Shown: positions 17,929 through 26,280, counted from the first letter of the stretch. The stretch is 64,000 nucleotides of DNA from Saonia flava (GCF_011927795.1 NZ_JAATJJ010000001.1:62001-126000), one strand, 5' to 3'. Numbers and translations are program-made. The notes: generated by a model from the sequence alone, not told the origin.

Positions 17929-18278
17929 GAAACACAACACCGCGCTATGTACGACATCTGTGAAAGCAGTGTGCGAGTTGAAGTACTGGTGGTAAATTTT
18001 AAGGAAATATAGTAAAAACCTTTTTTGGTTATGGACTGTATTGGGGATAAAATTTGTAGTGCCACCGAGCGCAGCGACCGATGAATATTTTTAAAAACAA
18101 TAAAAATCAATGAATAATTCGACATCATAGTCTCGTATAACCGTCAGTTAGGGGTTTAATTAGCATTAGTTTTCGGTTTTGCACTGATTTTATCAATTCC
18201 GAGTGGATTCTTGCCTGTGCTGAGCGTAGTCGAAGCATAGTCAAATCCGCCGCAATTGCGTTTATAAATTGTTGTGTG
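17929..18278. repeat. Cassette spacer with core module, short middle and TATAACCG-type hairpin
   Basis: It opens at GAAACACAAC (17929-17938) and closes at GTTGTGTG (18271-18278). The order is core module (CTATGTACGACATCTG...; 17943-18010), a short middle with AAAACCTTTTTTGG instead of the long module, and CACCGAGCGCAGCGACCGA. A hairpin half CGTATAACCGTCAGTTA (from 18134) then pairs with CCGCAATTGCGTTTATA (18249-18265). The HxlR stop codon lies inside the right arm. Confidence 0.8.
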
Positions 18279-18639
18279 AAGTATTTTTGGTGTTTTTATT
18301 TGTTTCATTTTTAATTCTACTATCTCCCCATTCCTTCAGATAGCGGATGAATGGAATAAGTTCTTTGCCAATTTCTGACAATGAGTATTCTACTTTGGGT
18401 GGGACTTGCTTATATACTTTTCGGTTAATTAGATTATCGCTCTCTAATTCCCGTAACGTTTGTGTGAGCATTTTTGTTGTAATATCTGGTATTGTTCTAC
18501 TTAATTCTCCATAACGCAAAACTGTAAATTCGTGCAAGTACCATAAAATTCTACCCTTATACTTTCCACCAATTCGTCTAAAAGCATAATCAACAGAACA
18601 AGTAGGTATGTCTGGACAATATTTTTGCTTTTTAATCAT
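18262..18639 (-). CDS. HxlR-family transcriptional regulator
   Basis: The 125 residues form a winged helix of the HxlR (DUF24) group: CPDIPTCSVDYAFRRIGGKY with the sensing-type Cys cluster, RYGELSRTIPDITTKMLTQT as recognition region, and KVEYSLSEIG as wing. It is divergent from a short-chain dehydrogenase gene, with palindromes between, so it likely represses that gene and itself. The last residues (SHNNL, stop) are encoded by the flanking core and hairpin arm of the spacer, showing the spacer trimmed or supplied the end of the gene. Confidence 0.88.
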   Translation of the reverse strand: MIKKQKYCPDIPTCSVDYAFRRIGGKYKGRILWYLHEFTVLRYGELSRTIPDITTKMLTQTLRELESDNLINRKVYKQVPPKVEYSLSEIGKELIPFIRYLKEWGDSRIKNETNKNTKNTSHNNL

Positions 18640-18674
18640 TTTTTTTACAATTTAAATTACTGATAATCAACAAT

Positions 18675-18715
18675 ACATACTTTTTAGTATGTAGCATACA
18701 AAAAAGTACATACTT
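18675..18715. promoter_or_regulatory. Candidate HxlR operators in the divergent promoter region
   Basis: ACATAC (18675-18680) and GTATGT (18687-18692) form an inverted repeat. A second set (GCATAC at 18694-18699, GTACATACTT at 18706-18715) repeats the same half-site. The cluster lies between the divergent HxlR and SDR genes, where HxlR-type repressors usually bind. Confidence 0.6.
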
Positions 18716-18767
18716 GATATAAAGGTATATATAATATAGTTTTGAAGTTCATTAAAACGAAATAAAA

Positions 18768-19520
18768 ATGGATTTAAAATTAAAAAATAAAGTAGCTATA
18801 GTCACTGGTTCATCAAAAGGGATTGGTGCAGGAATTGCTAAAGCATTTGCGAGTGCAGGTGCAAAAGTTGTAGTTAATTATGCATCAAGTAAAGAAGATG
18901 CAGAAAAAGTAGTAAGTAAAATTACAGAAAATGGAGGTACAGCTATTGCTATTTATAGTGATGTTACAAAATCGGAAGATGTAAAACGATTATTTGAAGA
19001 AACCAAAAATGCTTTTGGTCAACTCGATATTTTAGTGAACAATGCTGGAATTTACAAATTTGAACCTTTAGAAGGTGTTACCGAAGACAGTTTTCACTCT
19101 CAATATAATACACACGTTTTAGGTACTATATTATCTACTCAACAAGCTGTCAAACTTTTTGGAGATAAAGGAGGAAGTGTTATCAATATTAGTTCTACGG
19201 TAAGTCAAAACCCAGTTGCAGGTTTAACTATTTATGCTTCAGCAAAAGCAGCTATTGATAATTTAACAAAATTGCTAGCGAAAGAATTAGGCGATAGAAA
19301 AATAAGAGTAAATGCTATTGCTCCAGGTATTACAGAAACTGAAGGAACTAGAAGCGGTGGTATTATTGGTAGTGATATGGAAAAGCAGATGGTAGCAATG
19401 ACTCCTTTAGGACGTACTGGGCAACCTGATGATATTGCAAAAGTAGCTGTTTTTCTTGCTTCTGATGATGCAGGTTGGGTTACTGGCGAAAGGATTAGTG
19501 TTGCTGGAGGACTGTTGTAA
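18768..19520 (+). CDS. Short-chain dehydrogenase/reductase
   Basis: 250 residues with the classical SDR motifs: cofactor loop TGSSKGIG (13-20), NNAG (91-94), catalytic Ser about 142, Tyr156 and Lys160 (YASAK). The C-terminus reads GWVTGERISVAGG. The basic and small residues after the second strand (NYASSKED) suggest NADP(H). Substrate unknown; closest to 3-ketoacyl-ACP reductase-like or glucose-dehydrogenase-like SDRs. It is the only rightward gene in the array and is divergent from its likely repressor. A shared terminator separates it from the convergent methyltransferase. Confidence 0.9.
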   Translation: MDLKLKNKVAIVTGSSKGIGAGIAKAFASAGAKVVVNYASSKEDAEKVVSKITENGGTAIAIYSDVTKSEDVKRLFEETKNAFGQLDILVNNAGIYKFEPLEGVTEDSFHSQYNTHVLGTILSTQQAVKLFGDKGGSVINISSTVSQNPVAGLTIYASAKAAIDNLTKLLAKELGDRKIRVNAIAPGITETEGTRSGGIIGSDMEKQMVAMTPLGRTGQPDDIAKVAVFLASDDAGWVTGERISVAGGLL

Positions 19521-19542
19521 GCAATTTTATAATTAGACTTTA

Positions 19543-19574
19543 AAAATCATAGTGCTATTGAGTGCTATGATTTT
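19543..19574. terminator. Bidirectional terminator
   Basis: AAAATCATAG (19543-19552) pairs with CTATGATTTT (19565-19574), flanked by A and T runs. It lies between the convergent SDR and methyltransferase genes; the methyltransferase stop codon is in the right arm. Confidence 0.75.
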
Positions 19575-20167
19575 TTACATTTAATCAAAAACATTGGTTG
19601 ATTTTCACTCACTTCTTTGATTTCAAAAAGCCCAAATTGTTCAAATTCTGTTTTCACAGATTCTTTATCGTAATAAAATATTTTAGCTCCTTTATGAAAT
19701 TCGTAACGGTCTTTACTAATGAGCTTGCCTTTTCTAAAATTTGGTGCTTGTTTTGTTATTGCAGTAAAAAACATATATCCATTTTCGGTTAATTGGTTGT
19801 AACAATCTTTGATTAGTTTTTTTCTTTCGTCATTGTCCAGTAAGTGAATAAGAGCATAACAAAATATTCCATTATATTTTTTTTTATCAAAAGGCATTTC
19901 AGCCACGGAACCATGATATATGTCCATATCCGTTCTGTAATTTTTATATGCCAATTCAATAGCGGTTTTGGAAATTTCAATTCCCGTTACATCAATTCCG
20001 TTGTCTTTAAAAACCTTTGCATTTCGTCCGTACCCAATTCCGGGAATGAGAACGTTTCTCACAGAGTTTTCTAAAAAAAAATCTTTTGTCAAGATAGCAG
20101 ATTTTGAAGGTTCATTCCCCCACATTTCTTGCTTGTCAACAAAGTTCTCTTCCCAAAATTCTGTCAT
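19565..20167 (-). CDS. Class I SAM-dependent methyltransferase
   Basis: About 200 residues from the ATG at 20167 (MTEFWEENFVDK); a GTG at 20194 would extend it by nine residues into the flanking core. Motif I is VLIPGIGYGRNA and the acidic end of strand 2 is VTGIEIS. A FCYALIHLLDNDERKK segment matches the post-II region of small-molecule methyltransferases. The N-terminal WEENFVDK...MWGNEPS run resembles the TPMT/TehB-type group. The substrate cannot be named. It is the third gene of a unit whose ends both carry the private core GTTGTGTG. Confidence 0.85.
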   Translation of the reverse strand: MTEFWEENFVDKQEMWGNEPSKSAILTKDFFLENSVRNVLIPGIGYGRNAKVFKDNGIDVTGIEISKTAIELAYKNYRTDMDIYHGSVAEMPFDKKKYNGIFCYALIHLLDNDERKKLIKDCYNQLTENGYMFFTAITKQAPNFRKGKLISKDRYEFHKGAKIFYYDKESVKTEFEQFGLFEIKEVSENQPMFLIKCKKS

Positions 20168-20190
20168 TTTTCTAAGTGTTTGGTCATATT

Positions 20191-20277
20191 GCACACAACG
20201 CCACGCTATTTACGACATCTGCGGTAGCAGTGTGCGAGATGGAGCGCTGGCGGCTAATTTTTAAGGTGTTAGCACCT
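20191..20277. repeat. Minimal 87-bp cassette spacer (core module only)
   Basis: Opens GCACACAAC (20191-20199), closes GTTAGCACCT (20268-20277). Inside, GCCACGCT and AGCGCTGGCGGC are complementary with extra unpaired bases on one side, around a CTGC-GGTA-GCAG hairpin (20218-20230). The length and layout (inverse core, two inner boxes, core) match a compact attC-like site. Confidence 0.8.
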
Positions 20278-20283
20278 GTTTTT

Positions 20284-21072
20284 TTATTCATTTAATCCGT
20301 TTATGAATTCACTTGCTTTTTGTAAAATCAGTTCTGGCACTTCTTTATGTGGCGTATGCTTAACATTTGGGATAACTAATTGAGTTGATTGCCCGTTGGT
20401 TTGTGTTATAATATTTTCTACTTGTTTTAGCGTTCCGTATTCATCTTCTTCGCCTTGTATTATGAGTGAAGGACATGTGATTTTTGGTAAAAACCCTTCA
20501 ATATTCCAATTTCTAAATTCGTCTGTTGTCCAAGTAGAAGCCCAAGCCCAAAACATTTCGTCTGTCTTGCTTCCGTGATATTTTTCCAATTTGGTTTTTA
20601 AGTTGGTTGTTTTATAGAGTTTTATGGCTTCTTCAATTCCGTTTATGGTAATGTCCTCTACAAATATGTGCGCACCTTCGGTAATAACTCCCCGTATTTT
20701 GTTGGGATATTTTCCTGCTGTTATTAATGCAATTGAACCACCGTCGCTGTGTCCAAAAAGAATTGCTTTGTCAAGTTGCCAAAAATCTAACAGTTCATTG
20801 AGTAAATCCGCTTCTTGCTCCATATAATAATAGTCTCTTTTGGAATATGAAAACGCACAAGATTTTCCATATCCTTGTCGGTCATAAACGAGAATATTGC
20901 ATTTGGTTAATTCGCCAATCTTTTCTGGAAAACCCCGCCATAATTCTATGCAACCTAAAGAGTCGTGAAGGAAAATAATTGTGGGTCTGCCAGGAAATCT
21001 GTCAGTTCGCTTAATTGTTATTTCGTCTAATTTAATTTTTGTTTTTGTCTGCAATTTAGTTTTGTTTTTCAA
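20284..21072 (-). CDS. Alpha/beta hydrolase
   Basis: 262 residues with the alpha/beta hydrolase fold: oxyanion region IIFLHDSLG, the nucleophile elbow FGHSDGGS (Ser109), an acid in IIQGEEDEYG (about 213) and the His in NVKHTPHKE (about 241). No signal peptide, so cytoplasmic. The substrate is unknown; proline iminopeptidase-like or ester hydrolases share this pattern. The unit is flanked by matching cores: GTTAGCACCT 7 bp after the stop, and AGGTGCCAAC just before the start. Confidence 0.88.
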   Translation of the reverse strand: MKNKTKLQTKTKIKLDEITIKRTDRFPGRPTIIFLHDSLGCIELWRGFPEKIGELTKCNILVYDRQGYGKSCAFSYSKRDYYYMEQEADLLNELLDFWQLDKAILFGHSDGGSIALITAGKYPNKIRGVITEGAHIFVEDITINGIEEAIKLYKTTNLKTKLEKYHGSKTDEMFWAWASTWTTDEFRNWNIEGFLPKITCPSLIIQGEEDEYGTLKQVENIITQTNGQSTQLVIPNVKHTPHKEVPELILQKASEFINGLNE

Positions 21073-21074
21073 AT

Positions 21075-21240
21075 AGGTGCCAACGCCGCGCTATTTAGGA
21101 CATCTGCGAAGCCAGTGTGCAAGTTGGAGCGCTGGTGGCTAACTTTTCGGTTTAGCACTGACCAATTTTTATGTTTATATTTTTGTTTTATAACTTAAAC
21201 CGCTATTACTTATATACCATATTGGGGTAGTTAGATTTTA
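21075..21240. repeat. Cassette spacer, core module joined to hairpin remnant
   Basis: AGGTGCCAAC (21075-21084) opens a core module (GCCGCGCTATTTAGGACATC...). It runs directly into TTTTCGGTTTAGCACTGACC (21150-21169), the interior of the TATAACCG-type hairpin seen at 18190 and 30450. AACCGCTATTACTTATAT (about 21199) resembles a right hairpin arm. The left core for the next gene is not clear, so part is decayed. Confidence 0.65.
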
Positions 21241-21266
21241 TATTCTTAAATTTTTACATGAAATGA

Positions 21267-22145
21267 TTATTGAGGCCTAAGGGTTTCTATAATCTTTGCA
21301 TCAACCCAATATTTTGTAGTCTCCCAATATGTACTGCCATCTTCCTTTTCTTTTTCTTCGGACCTTCCAAAAAGCAAATACTTTCCATCAGGTGTTAACC
21401 TCGCACCATTTTCTACTAGTGTTGAATTTATCTTGTCTCCCATATTAATAGCAGGACCCCATGAACTATCTTGCTGTCGAAAACTGATATAATTATCAGA
21501 CATTCCATACCCTTCGTCTCGCTCACTACCCCATATTAAGAAAGATTCATCTGGAGCTATAAAAGGGTGAGCGGTCCATTTTCCTGTATTAATATGTTTA
21601 CCAAGTAATTTTGGTTCTTCACGTTTACCATCTATAATTCTTGACATTCGGATTACGTCATTACTTTTATAGTCATCAAAAACAAGAGTACCATTAGAAG
21701 ATACAGACATCACCATGATGCCCCAATCTTCCCTATCAAACATAGGGCCAAGACTTTTAATTTTTGACCATCCAGAACCTGTACGTTCTATGTAGTTCCA
21801 TCTGGAGTATAAGGTGTTACTATCGCTAGGGTTATGTTTAAAGCTATATTTATTAACTCTATAAGAACTACCTTCATTCCGATAAACAACTACTGGATCC
21901 TCAAAGGGGTCGTTGCCCGAGTAAGTAAAGTAAAATTCTTTCATGTCTAAAGAGTTCTCATTTCCTAACTTCCAATCTTGAGAGGGATTCTTTATAGCAA
22001 CAAATATTTCAGGAGTTAATCCTGGTGGTTTATATCCAAAGTATAGGTTTTCTTCTGAAGAAGGATTATCCTTTTTTGGTTCTGATTTTTCAGTTTTACA
22101 AGCATTTAAAATTAACATAAATGCCAATGCTAAGACTTTAATCAT
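21267..22145 (-). CDS. Beta-propeller-like (PD40) lipoprotein
   Basis: Start chosen at ATG 22145 (MIKVLALAFMLILNAC), giving a lipoprotein signal with lipobox LNAC. The 292 residues contain WD40-like beta-propeller (PD40) units such as FIAPDESFLIWGSERD and RLTPDGKYLLFGRS, the pattern found in TolB and in Bacteroidota PD40 lipoproteins. No catalytic motif is seen. An IS3-family element is inserted 29 bp upstream of this start, probably cutting the gene from its promoter. Confidence 0.82.
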   Translation of the reverse strand: MIKVLALAFMLILNACKTEKSEPKKDNPSSEENLYFGYKPPGLTPEIFVAIKNPSQDWKLGNENSLDMKEFYFTYSGNDPFEDPVVVYRNEGSSYRVNKYSFKHNPSDSNTLYSRWNYIERTGSGWSKIKSLGPMFDREDWGIMVMSVSSNGTLVFDDYKSNDVIRMSRIIDGKREEPKLLGKHINTGKWTAHPFIAPDESFLIWGSERDEGYGMSDNYISFRQQDSSWGPAINMGDKINSTLVENGARLTPDGKYLLFGRSEEKEKEDGSTYWETTKYWVDAKIIETLRPQ

Positions 22146-22213
22146 CTGATTTTTCAACATTCAATTTGTTTTAATGTCTTGTCCTGAAATATGGCTACAG
22201 GTTAAAAATAGAT

Positions 22214-23068
22214 TTACGCTGTTAATTTATATACCATATTCGGTGTATTATAGTCTAAAGATAAATGTAATCTGATCTCGTTGTAGAGATTGATTGCATT
22301 TTTTGTTGCTCTTTTTGCGTGTGCCACGTCTGTAAAGGTCTGGTCGAGGTAGAACTCGTCCTTTAGGATTCCGTTTACGCGCTCTGCCATGGCATTTTCG
22401 TAGCAATGGTTCTCTTCGGTCATACTGATGTCGATTTTGTTCCTTTTGAGTATTTGTGTGTATACATTGCTGCAATACTGTATTCCCCTGTCCGAATGAT
22501 GGATCAGCCGTTCAATATCCTTAGCTTGGTAGAGTGCCTTGTTCAGCGCCCTAACGCATCCTTTGAGTTCTAAGCTGTCACTAAGGTCATACCCAACAAT
22601 TTTCCTTGAATGCATATCCGTTATGAGTGCCAGGTAACAAAACCCTTTTACGGTTCTAATGTATGTGATATCGGAGACCCAAACTTGGTTTGGTCTATTG
22701 ACCTCTATATCTTTTATGATGTTCTTGTACTTGTGGAACCTATGTAAAGAGTTGGTTGTTCTGGAACTGTATTTTTTTCTAAGTGTTAGCATATTGTGTT
22801 TTCTTAGGATGTTGAACAAGGTGTCCCTGCCTATTTTCAGATTGGCCCTGGCAAATTCGTCTTTCAGTGACCTTTCAAGTTTTCGTACACCTTCCCTTGG
22901 GAGGGACCTGCGTCTTTTTCGAACTATCTGAATGATCTGTTGTTCCCGTCTTAAGCGCTTTTCCGCCCTATCCTTATGCTTGTAATAGGCATCACGTTTA
23001 AGTTCGAAACAAGCTGTTATAGTTGAAAGAGAAGCAGATCCCTTGGACTTTTTCTTGGCCTTTATCAA
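22214..23068 (-). CDS. IS3-family transposase OrfB (DDE integrase domain)
   Basis: 284 residues read in the -1 frame relative to OrfA. An N-terminal HTH_21-type region leads to the rve core. Catalytic residues are visible: Asp in VWVSDITYIRT, Asp in IHHSDRGIQY and Glu in CYENAMAERVNGILKDE. A TTG at 23068 opens the frame, but the product is more likely an OrfAB fusion made by -1 slippage on a run of nine A (coding strand; about 23083-23091), which joins KKK to TKYQALIKAKKK. Confidence 0.92.
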   Translation of the reverse strand: MIKAKKKSKGSASLSTITACFELKRDAYYKHKDRAEKRLRREQQIIQIVRKRRRSLPREGVRKLERSLKDEFARANLKIGRDTLFNILRKHNMLTLRKKYSSRTTNSLHRFHKYKNIIKDIEVNRPNQVWVSDITYIRTVKGFCYLALITDMHSRKIVGYDLSDSLELKGCVRALNKALYQAKDIERLIHHSDRGIQYCSNVYTQILKRNKIDISMTEENHCYENAMAERVNGILKDEFYLDQTFTDVAHAKRATKNAINLYNEIRLHLSLDYNTPNMVYKLTA

Positions 23069-23436
23069 GGCTTGATACTTAGTTTTTTTTTAAGTTCCAT
23101 AACGGATTTATAGCCCAGTTGTTCTGCGGCCACTTCAAGATAGGAATCGTCTATGAGCGCATCCATATCTTTTTTTAAGAGTAGTTTCTTTAGTTGTTCA
23201 ATCTCTTTTTGAAGCTGTTTAATGCGTGTAATCTCGTCTTTTGTCTTCACGGTCACTCTGGTGTTCATAAGGTCTGTACGGTTGTATTTTCTTATCCATT
23301 CGTTAATGGTGGTAGGGGCAATACCATACGCTTTACCTAGTTGATACTTGTTTAGTTTTCCGGTGGTAAGTTCGTCTAAAATTTTGAGTTTGAAAGATTC
23401 TGAATACCGTCTGATTACTTTGTCATTTTTGTACAT
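23065..23436 (-). CDS. IS3-family transposase OrfA (HTH)
   Basis: 123 residues: HTH_Tnp_1-type helix-turn-helix (YSESFKLKILDELTTGKLNK, then AYGIAPTTINEWIRKY) followed by a leucine-zipper stretch (IKQLQKEIEQLKKLLLKK) that mediates OrfA/OrfAB pairing. Ends 4 bp into OrfB. It binds the IS ends and, in this family, limits transposition. Confidence 0.92.
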   Translation of the reverse strand: MYKNDKVIRRYSESFKLKILDELTTGKLNKYQLGKAYGIAPTTINEWIRKYNRTDLMNTRVTVKTKDEITRIKQLQKEIEQLKKLLLKKDMDALIDDSYLEVAAEQLGYKSVMELKKKLSIKP

Positions 23437-23479
23437 AATGTTTAAAATTATGTAGCCTTTATTCAGGACGGGTCATAAT

Positions 23480-23616
23480 TACTGTCAACGGTTTTGTATA
23501 TGGCTTCGTTGCGTGTTTAAGTACTAAAGTTAGCAAACAAATCACGGATAGTAAATTCCAGCGTAATTTGCGCAAGTAGCCTGTAACTAGCAATGAATAT
23601 TATACATTGCTACCTG
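23480..23616. repeat. 137-bp cassette spacer (GCGTGTTT type)
   Basis: Opens TACTGTCAAC (23480-23489), closes GCTACCTG (23609-23616). It contains GTTGCGTGTTTAAG and TAATTTGCGCAAG and carries none of the core or long modules. The size is attC-like. The IS3 element lies 4 bp from its left edge. Confidence 0.7.
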
Positions 23617-23672
23617 CTGTTTTTATTTTTATTTACCGAATATTATTTAAAATCAATTTATAAGAGCATTTT

Positions 23673-23990
23673 TTAATTATCTCGAAACGATTCATAACTT
23701 GGTAAAGGAAAATATTCATTCATCAAGTCTATCTTTTCAAATAATTCACCCACCCCTAGACTTGCCCAGACAATTAGAATGCCAAGAATAATTTTAATAA
23801 TCAACTGTACTTTTTTGGGTATCAGCTCTATTATATAGTTGAGAATTGGAAGGTAAAAAATTAGGGATAATAATATTATTACCAGACCAAAAAAAGGGTC
23901 ATTTCCCCAGAAGGTATTTACAAATCCAATAAAGGAAAACAATAAACCGAACAATAGATTTATTGAAATTGACAAGATTGATTTTTTCAT
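23673..23990 (-). CDS. Small membrane protein, unknown
   Basis: 105 residues with three hydrophobic helices (about 7-27, 33-55, 62-82) and an acidic soluble tail. No family is recognised. Both sides carry matching cores, GCTACCTG after the gene and CAGGTAAC before it, so it is a one-gene cassette. Confidence 0.65.
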   Translation of the reverse strand: MKKSILSISINLLFGLLFSFIGFVNTFWGNDPFFGLVIILLSLIFYLPILNYIIELIPKKVQLIIKIILGILIVWASLGVGELFEKIDLMNEYFPLPSYESFRDN

Positions 23991-24075
23991 AAAATTTGAT
24001 TTAATTTTGGTTTTACCCTTTGTGTTTTTATTAAGGTTATCTATTTTAGTTTTGGCAGTTCTCCTTTTTACAAAT

Positions 24076-24321
24076 TACAGGTAACACCGGGCTATGTACG
24101 ACATCTGCGAAAGTAGTGTGAGAGTTGGAGCGCTGGAGGCTAATTTTGAGGAAATATAGTGAAAACCTTTTTTGGTTTTGGACTGTATTGTTAATAAAAT
24201 TGGTCGTGCCACCGAGCGTAGCGACCGATGAACACCCGTGAAATAAAAAGCAACGTGTTCGTGTATGTTTCCTTTCGTGAAGCACTAAGTTGGTATATGA
24301 ACAATACACGTTGTTGACAAA
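24076..24321. repeat. Cassette spacer with core module and short middle
   Basis: Opens TACAGGTAAC (24076-24085), closes GTTGACAAA (24313-24321). Core module (24089-24150), short AAAACCTTTTTTGG middle, CACCGAGCGTAGCGACCGA, then a hairpin with arms CGTGTAT and ATACACG (about 24260 and 24304) next to the closing core. Confidence 0.75.
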
Positions 24322-24327
24322 TGTTTA

Positions 24328-24765
24328 TTATAGGTAATTAAAGAATAGTTCAACAAAAACACCAAGGATAACACTTAATGTAGCTACCAAACGAGATAAA
24401 CGTTTTAATTTAAATGTGTTTGCAAATGCTAGCCATAGACAGAACAAAGCACAAATCGATAAAATTATTGTTCCGTATAAAGGTACTATGCTATTGAAAA
24501 AGCCTATTTGATTAAAAAGAGGATCTAGCAAAGCAGTAAATCCAAAAAGAGCTAAAGTAAAATTTGTCTTTTTATGCCCTACAAATAGGTAATAACTTGC
24601 AATTAACAGCTCTATACTTATGGCCAAAGGACCAAATTGGTTATAGTATTCTCTTTTAAAATATGCCTCAAATCCTTGAGGAAATTCAATCTTTAATATA
24701 AAGGCAACACTTAAAGCAGCACCAATAATCAAAAGTAATAATGAAATAATTTTTCTTTTTTTCAT
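24328..24765 (-). CDS. Four-helix membrane protein, unknown
   Basis: 145 residues with four predicted transmembrane helices (about 6-24, 45-62, 70-88, 92-113) and a short fifth hydrophobic segment at the end. No family is recognised. Flanking cores match each other (GTTGACAAA after, TTTGCCAAC before), so it is a single-gene cassette. Confidence 0.65.
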   Translation of the reverse strand: MKKRKIISLLLLIIGAALSVAFILKIEFPQGFEAYFKREYYNQFGPLAISIELLIASYYLFVGHKKTNFTLALFGFTALLDPLFNQIGFFNSIVPLYGTIILSICALFCLWLAFANTFKLKRLSRLVATLSVILGVFVELFFNYL

Positions 24766-24780
24766 GAGGCCTTTCTAAAT

Positions 24781-25195
24781 TTTTGCCAACGTCGCGCTAT
24801 GTACGACATCTGCGAAAGCAGTGTGCGGGTTGGAGCGCTGGTGGCGAATTTTAAGGAAATATAGCAAAATCGCATGACTGTTGTTTGGGAATTTGTCATT
24901 TTTTGGGCACCGTGTCCCAAATAACAGGCCTCAAGAAGGCCACAGAGTGGCCGTATCTTATGGATTTTGCGGTATTGGGAATAAAATTTGCCGTGCCACC
25001 GAGCGCAGCGACCGATGAACACCCGGGAAATAAAAAGCAACAGTGAATAAATTGTATACCCGCCTGCCGGACGGCCAGGTAGCGTCCTAATGTGTCGAGT
25101 AGATGAGCCGTTGCGGCGATCTTGGCAAAAAGAAAATATTATTTAACTTTAGAGAACTGGACTTGGGCTTTTCATAGGATACAATGTTGTACAGC
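24781..25195. repeat. Cassette spacer, full mosaic
   Basis: Opens TTTTGCCAAC (24781-24790), closes GTTGTACAGC (25186-25195). Core module, 130-bp middle module (CAAAATCGCATGACTG ... GATTTTGCGGTATTGGG), CACCGAGCGCAGCGACCGA, a CCTGCC/GGC-rich hairpin near 25062, and a tail (AACTTTAGAGAACTGGAC...) shared with the spacer at 34579-34919. Confidence 0.82.
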
Positions 25196-25200
25196 GTTTT

Positions 25201-26280
25201 TTAATTTATTTCCGCTGTCAATTTAGCAATTTTTCGTGTGATTTTGGTTGGTGAGTTACAATCGCAATTACTCAGTCCAATAACATAAATGTCTTCATTT
25301 GGAAGATAAACTCCCATAGATTTAAACCCAAAAATACTTCCACCATGTTCTCTGCTTAGGTTTTCATTTATTTTTTTAACATGCCACCCATATCCATAAT
25401 TTATTTTGTCTCCATTATTTAAGGTGTAATTGGTAAATGCTTTATCAGCTATCTTTTTGTCTACTAATTTGTTATAAGTAAGAGCTTCTTGCCATTTTAA
25501 CATATCGTTTACATTAGACATCAGAGAACCAGCAGAACTGGGTATTGTGAAACTTATATACCTTGCGTTAATGTAGTCTTCTTTTTTATGATATCCATAA
25601 GCTCGTTTTTTTATAACCTTCCTGTGACTTGCGAATAACGACGCATCCATACCTAGCTTTTTGAATATATGCTCTTCTATAAAACTAGCATAACTCTGTT
25701 TGGATATAGATTCTATGATATAACCTAAAATGAGGTAACCTGAATTATTGTATTTAAACTTTTCTCCTGGTTTAAAATCCATAGGCTCATTTTTAAAGAA
25801 GTCTATGACTTCTAGAAGTGTTAAGTCCTTTCTAGCAATATCATTTAAACCTTTTATTCTTGTAAAACTTTTTATACCAGAAGTGTGATTTAATAAATGA
25901 TGAATTGTTATTGTTTCTCCGTGTGTAGGGTAGTCTGGAATATACTTTGTGATATTGTCATTCAAATTCAGTTTACCTTCTTCTAAGAGCATTAAAATGG
26001 CGATTGCGGTAAATTGTTTTGTCATTGAACCTATTTCGAAAACATATTCTGAAGTTAAATTAACATCTAGTTCTAGATTGGCTTTTCCGACTGATTTTTG
26101 ATAAATAGGTTTTCCTGCTTTTGCTACTAAAAATACTCCACCTGGACCATTTTTATCTTTGAATGTATTTAAGATTAAACTATCAATTTTAGCTTCAAGG
26201 TTTTGAGCATAGCTTTTAGATTGTAAATTAAAGAATAAGATGATAATCAGTAGATACTTTAAATAATGTGCTTTTTTCAT
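25201..26280 (-). CDS. Secreted serine hydrolase of the beta-lactamase (class C-like) family
   Basis: 359 residues with a Sec signal (ending SKSYAQ). The penicillin-binding fold motifs are the SxxK nucleophile GSMTKQF (Ser85, Lys88), the YxN motif KYNNSGY near 177 and an HGG triad in EHGGSIFG near 315. Members of this family hydrolyse esters, peptides or beta-lactams in the periplasm; the substrate is not predictable. One-gene cassette: GTTGTACAGC lies 5 bp after the stop and GCTGTACAAC 100 bp before the start. Confidence 0.88.
   Translation of the reverse strand: MKKAHYLKYLLIIILFFNLQSKSYAQNLEAKIDSLILNTFKDKNGPGGVFLVAKAGKPIYQKSVGKANLELDVNLTSEYVFEIGSMTKQFTAIAILMLLEEGKLNLNDNITKYIPDYPTHGETITIHHLLNHTSGIKSFTRIKGLNDIARKDLTLLEVIDFFKNEPMDFKPGEKFKYNNSGYLILGYIIESISKQSYASFIEEHIFKKLGMDASLFASHRKVIKKRAYGYHKKEDYINARYISFTIPSSAGSLMSNVNDMLKWQEALTYNKLVDKKIADKAFTNYTLNNGDKINYGYGWHVKKINENLSREHGGSIFGFKSMGVYLPNEDIYVIGLSNCDCNSPTKITRKIAKLTAEIN

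Larger units (their letters stand above)
22175..23475 (-). mobile_element. IS3-family insertion sequence (IS150-like), 1301 bp
   Basis: Imperfect terminal inverted repeats start with TG: left TGTCTTGTCCTGAA (22175), right end read inward TGACCCGTCCTGAA (from 23475), both continuing to GGCTACA. The flanks are a 3-bp direct repeat TAA (22172-22174 and 23476-23478), the duplication size usual for this group. It encodes OrfA and OrfB with a frameshift window between. It is inserted in a cassette upstream of the PD40 lipoprotein. Confidence 0.9.
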
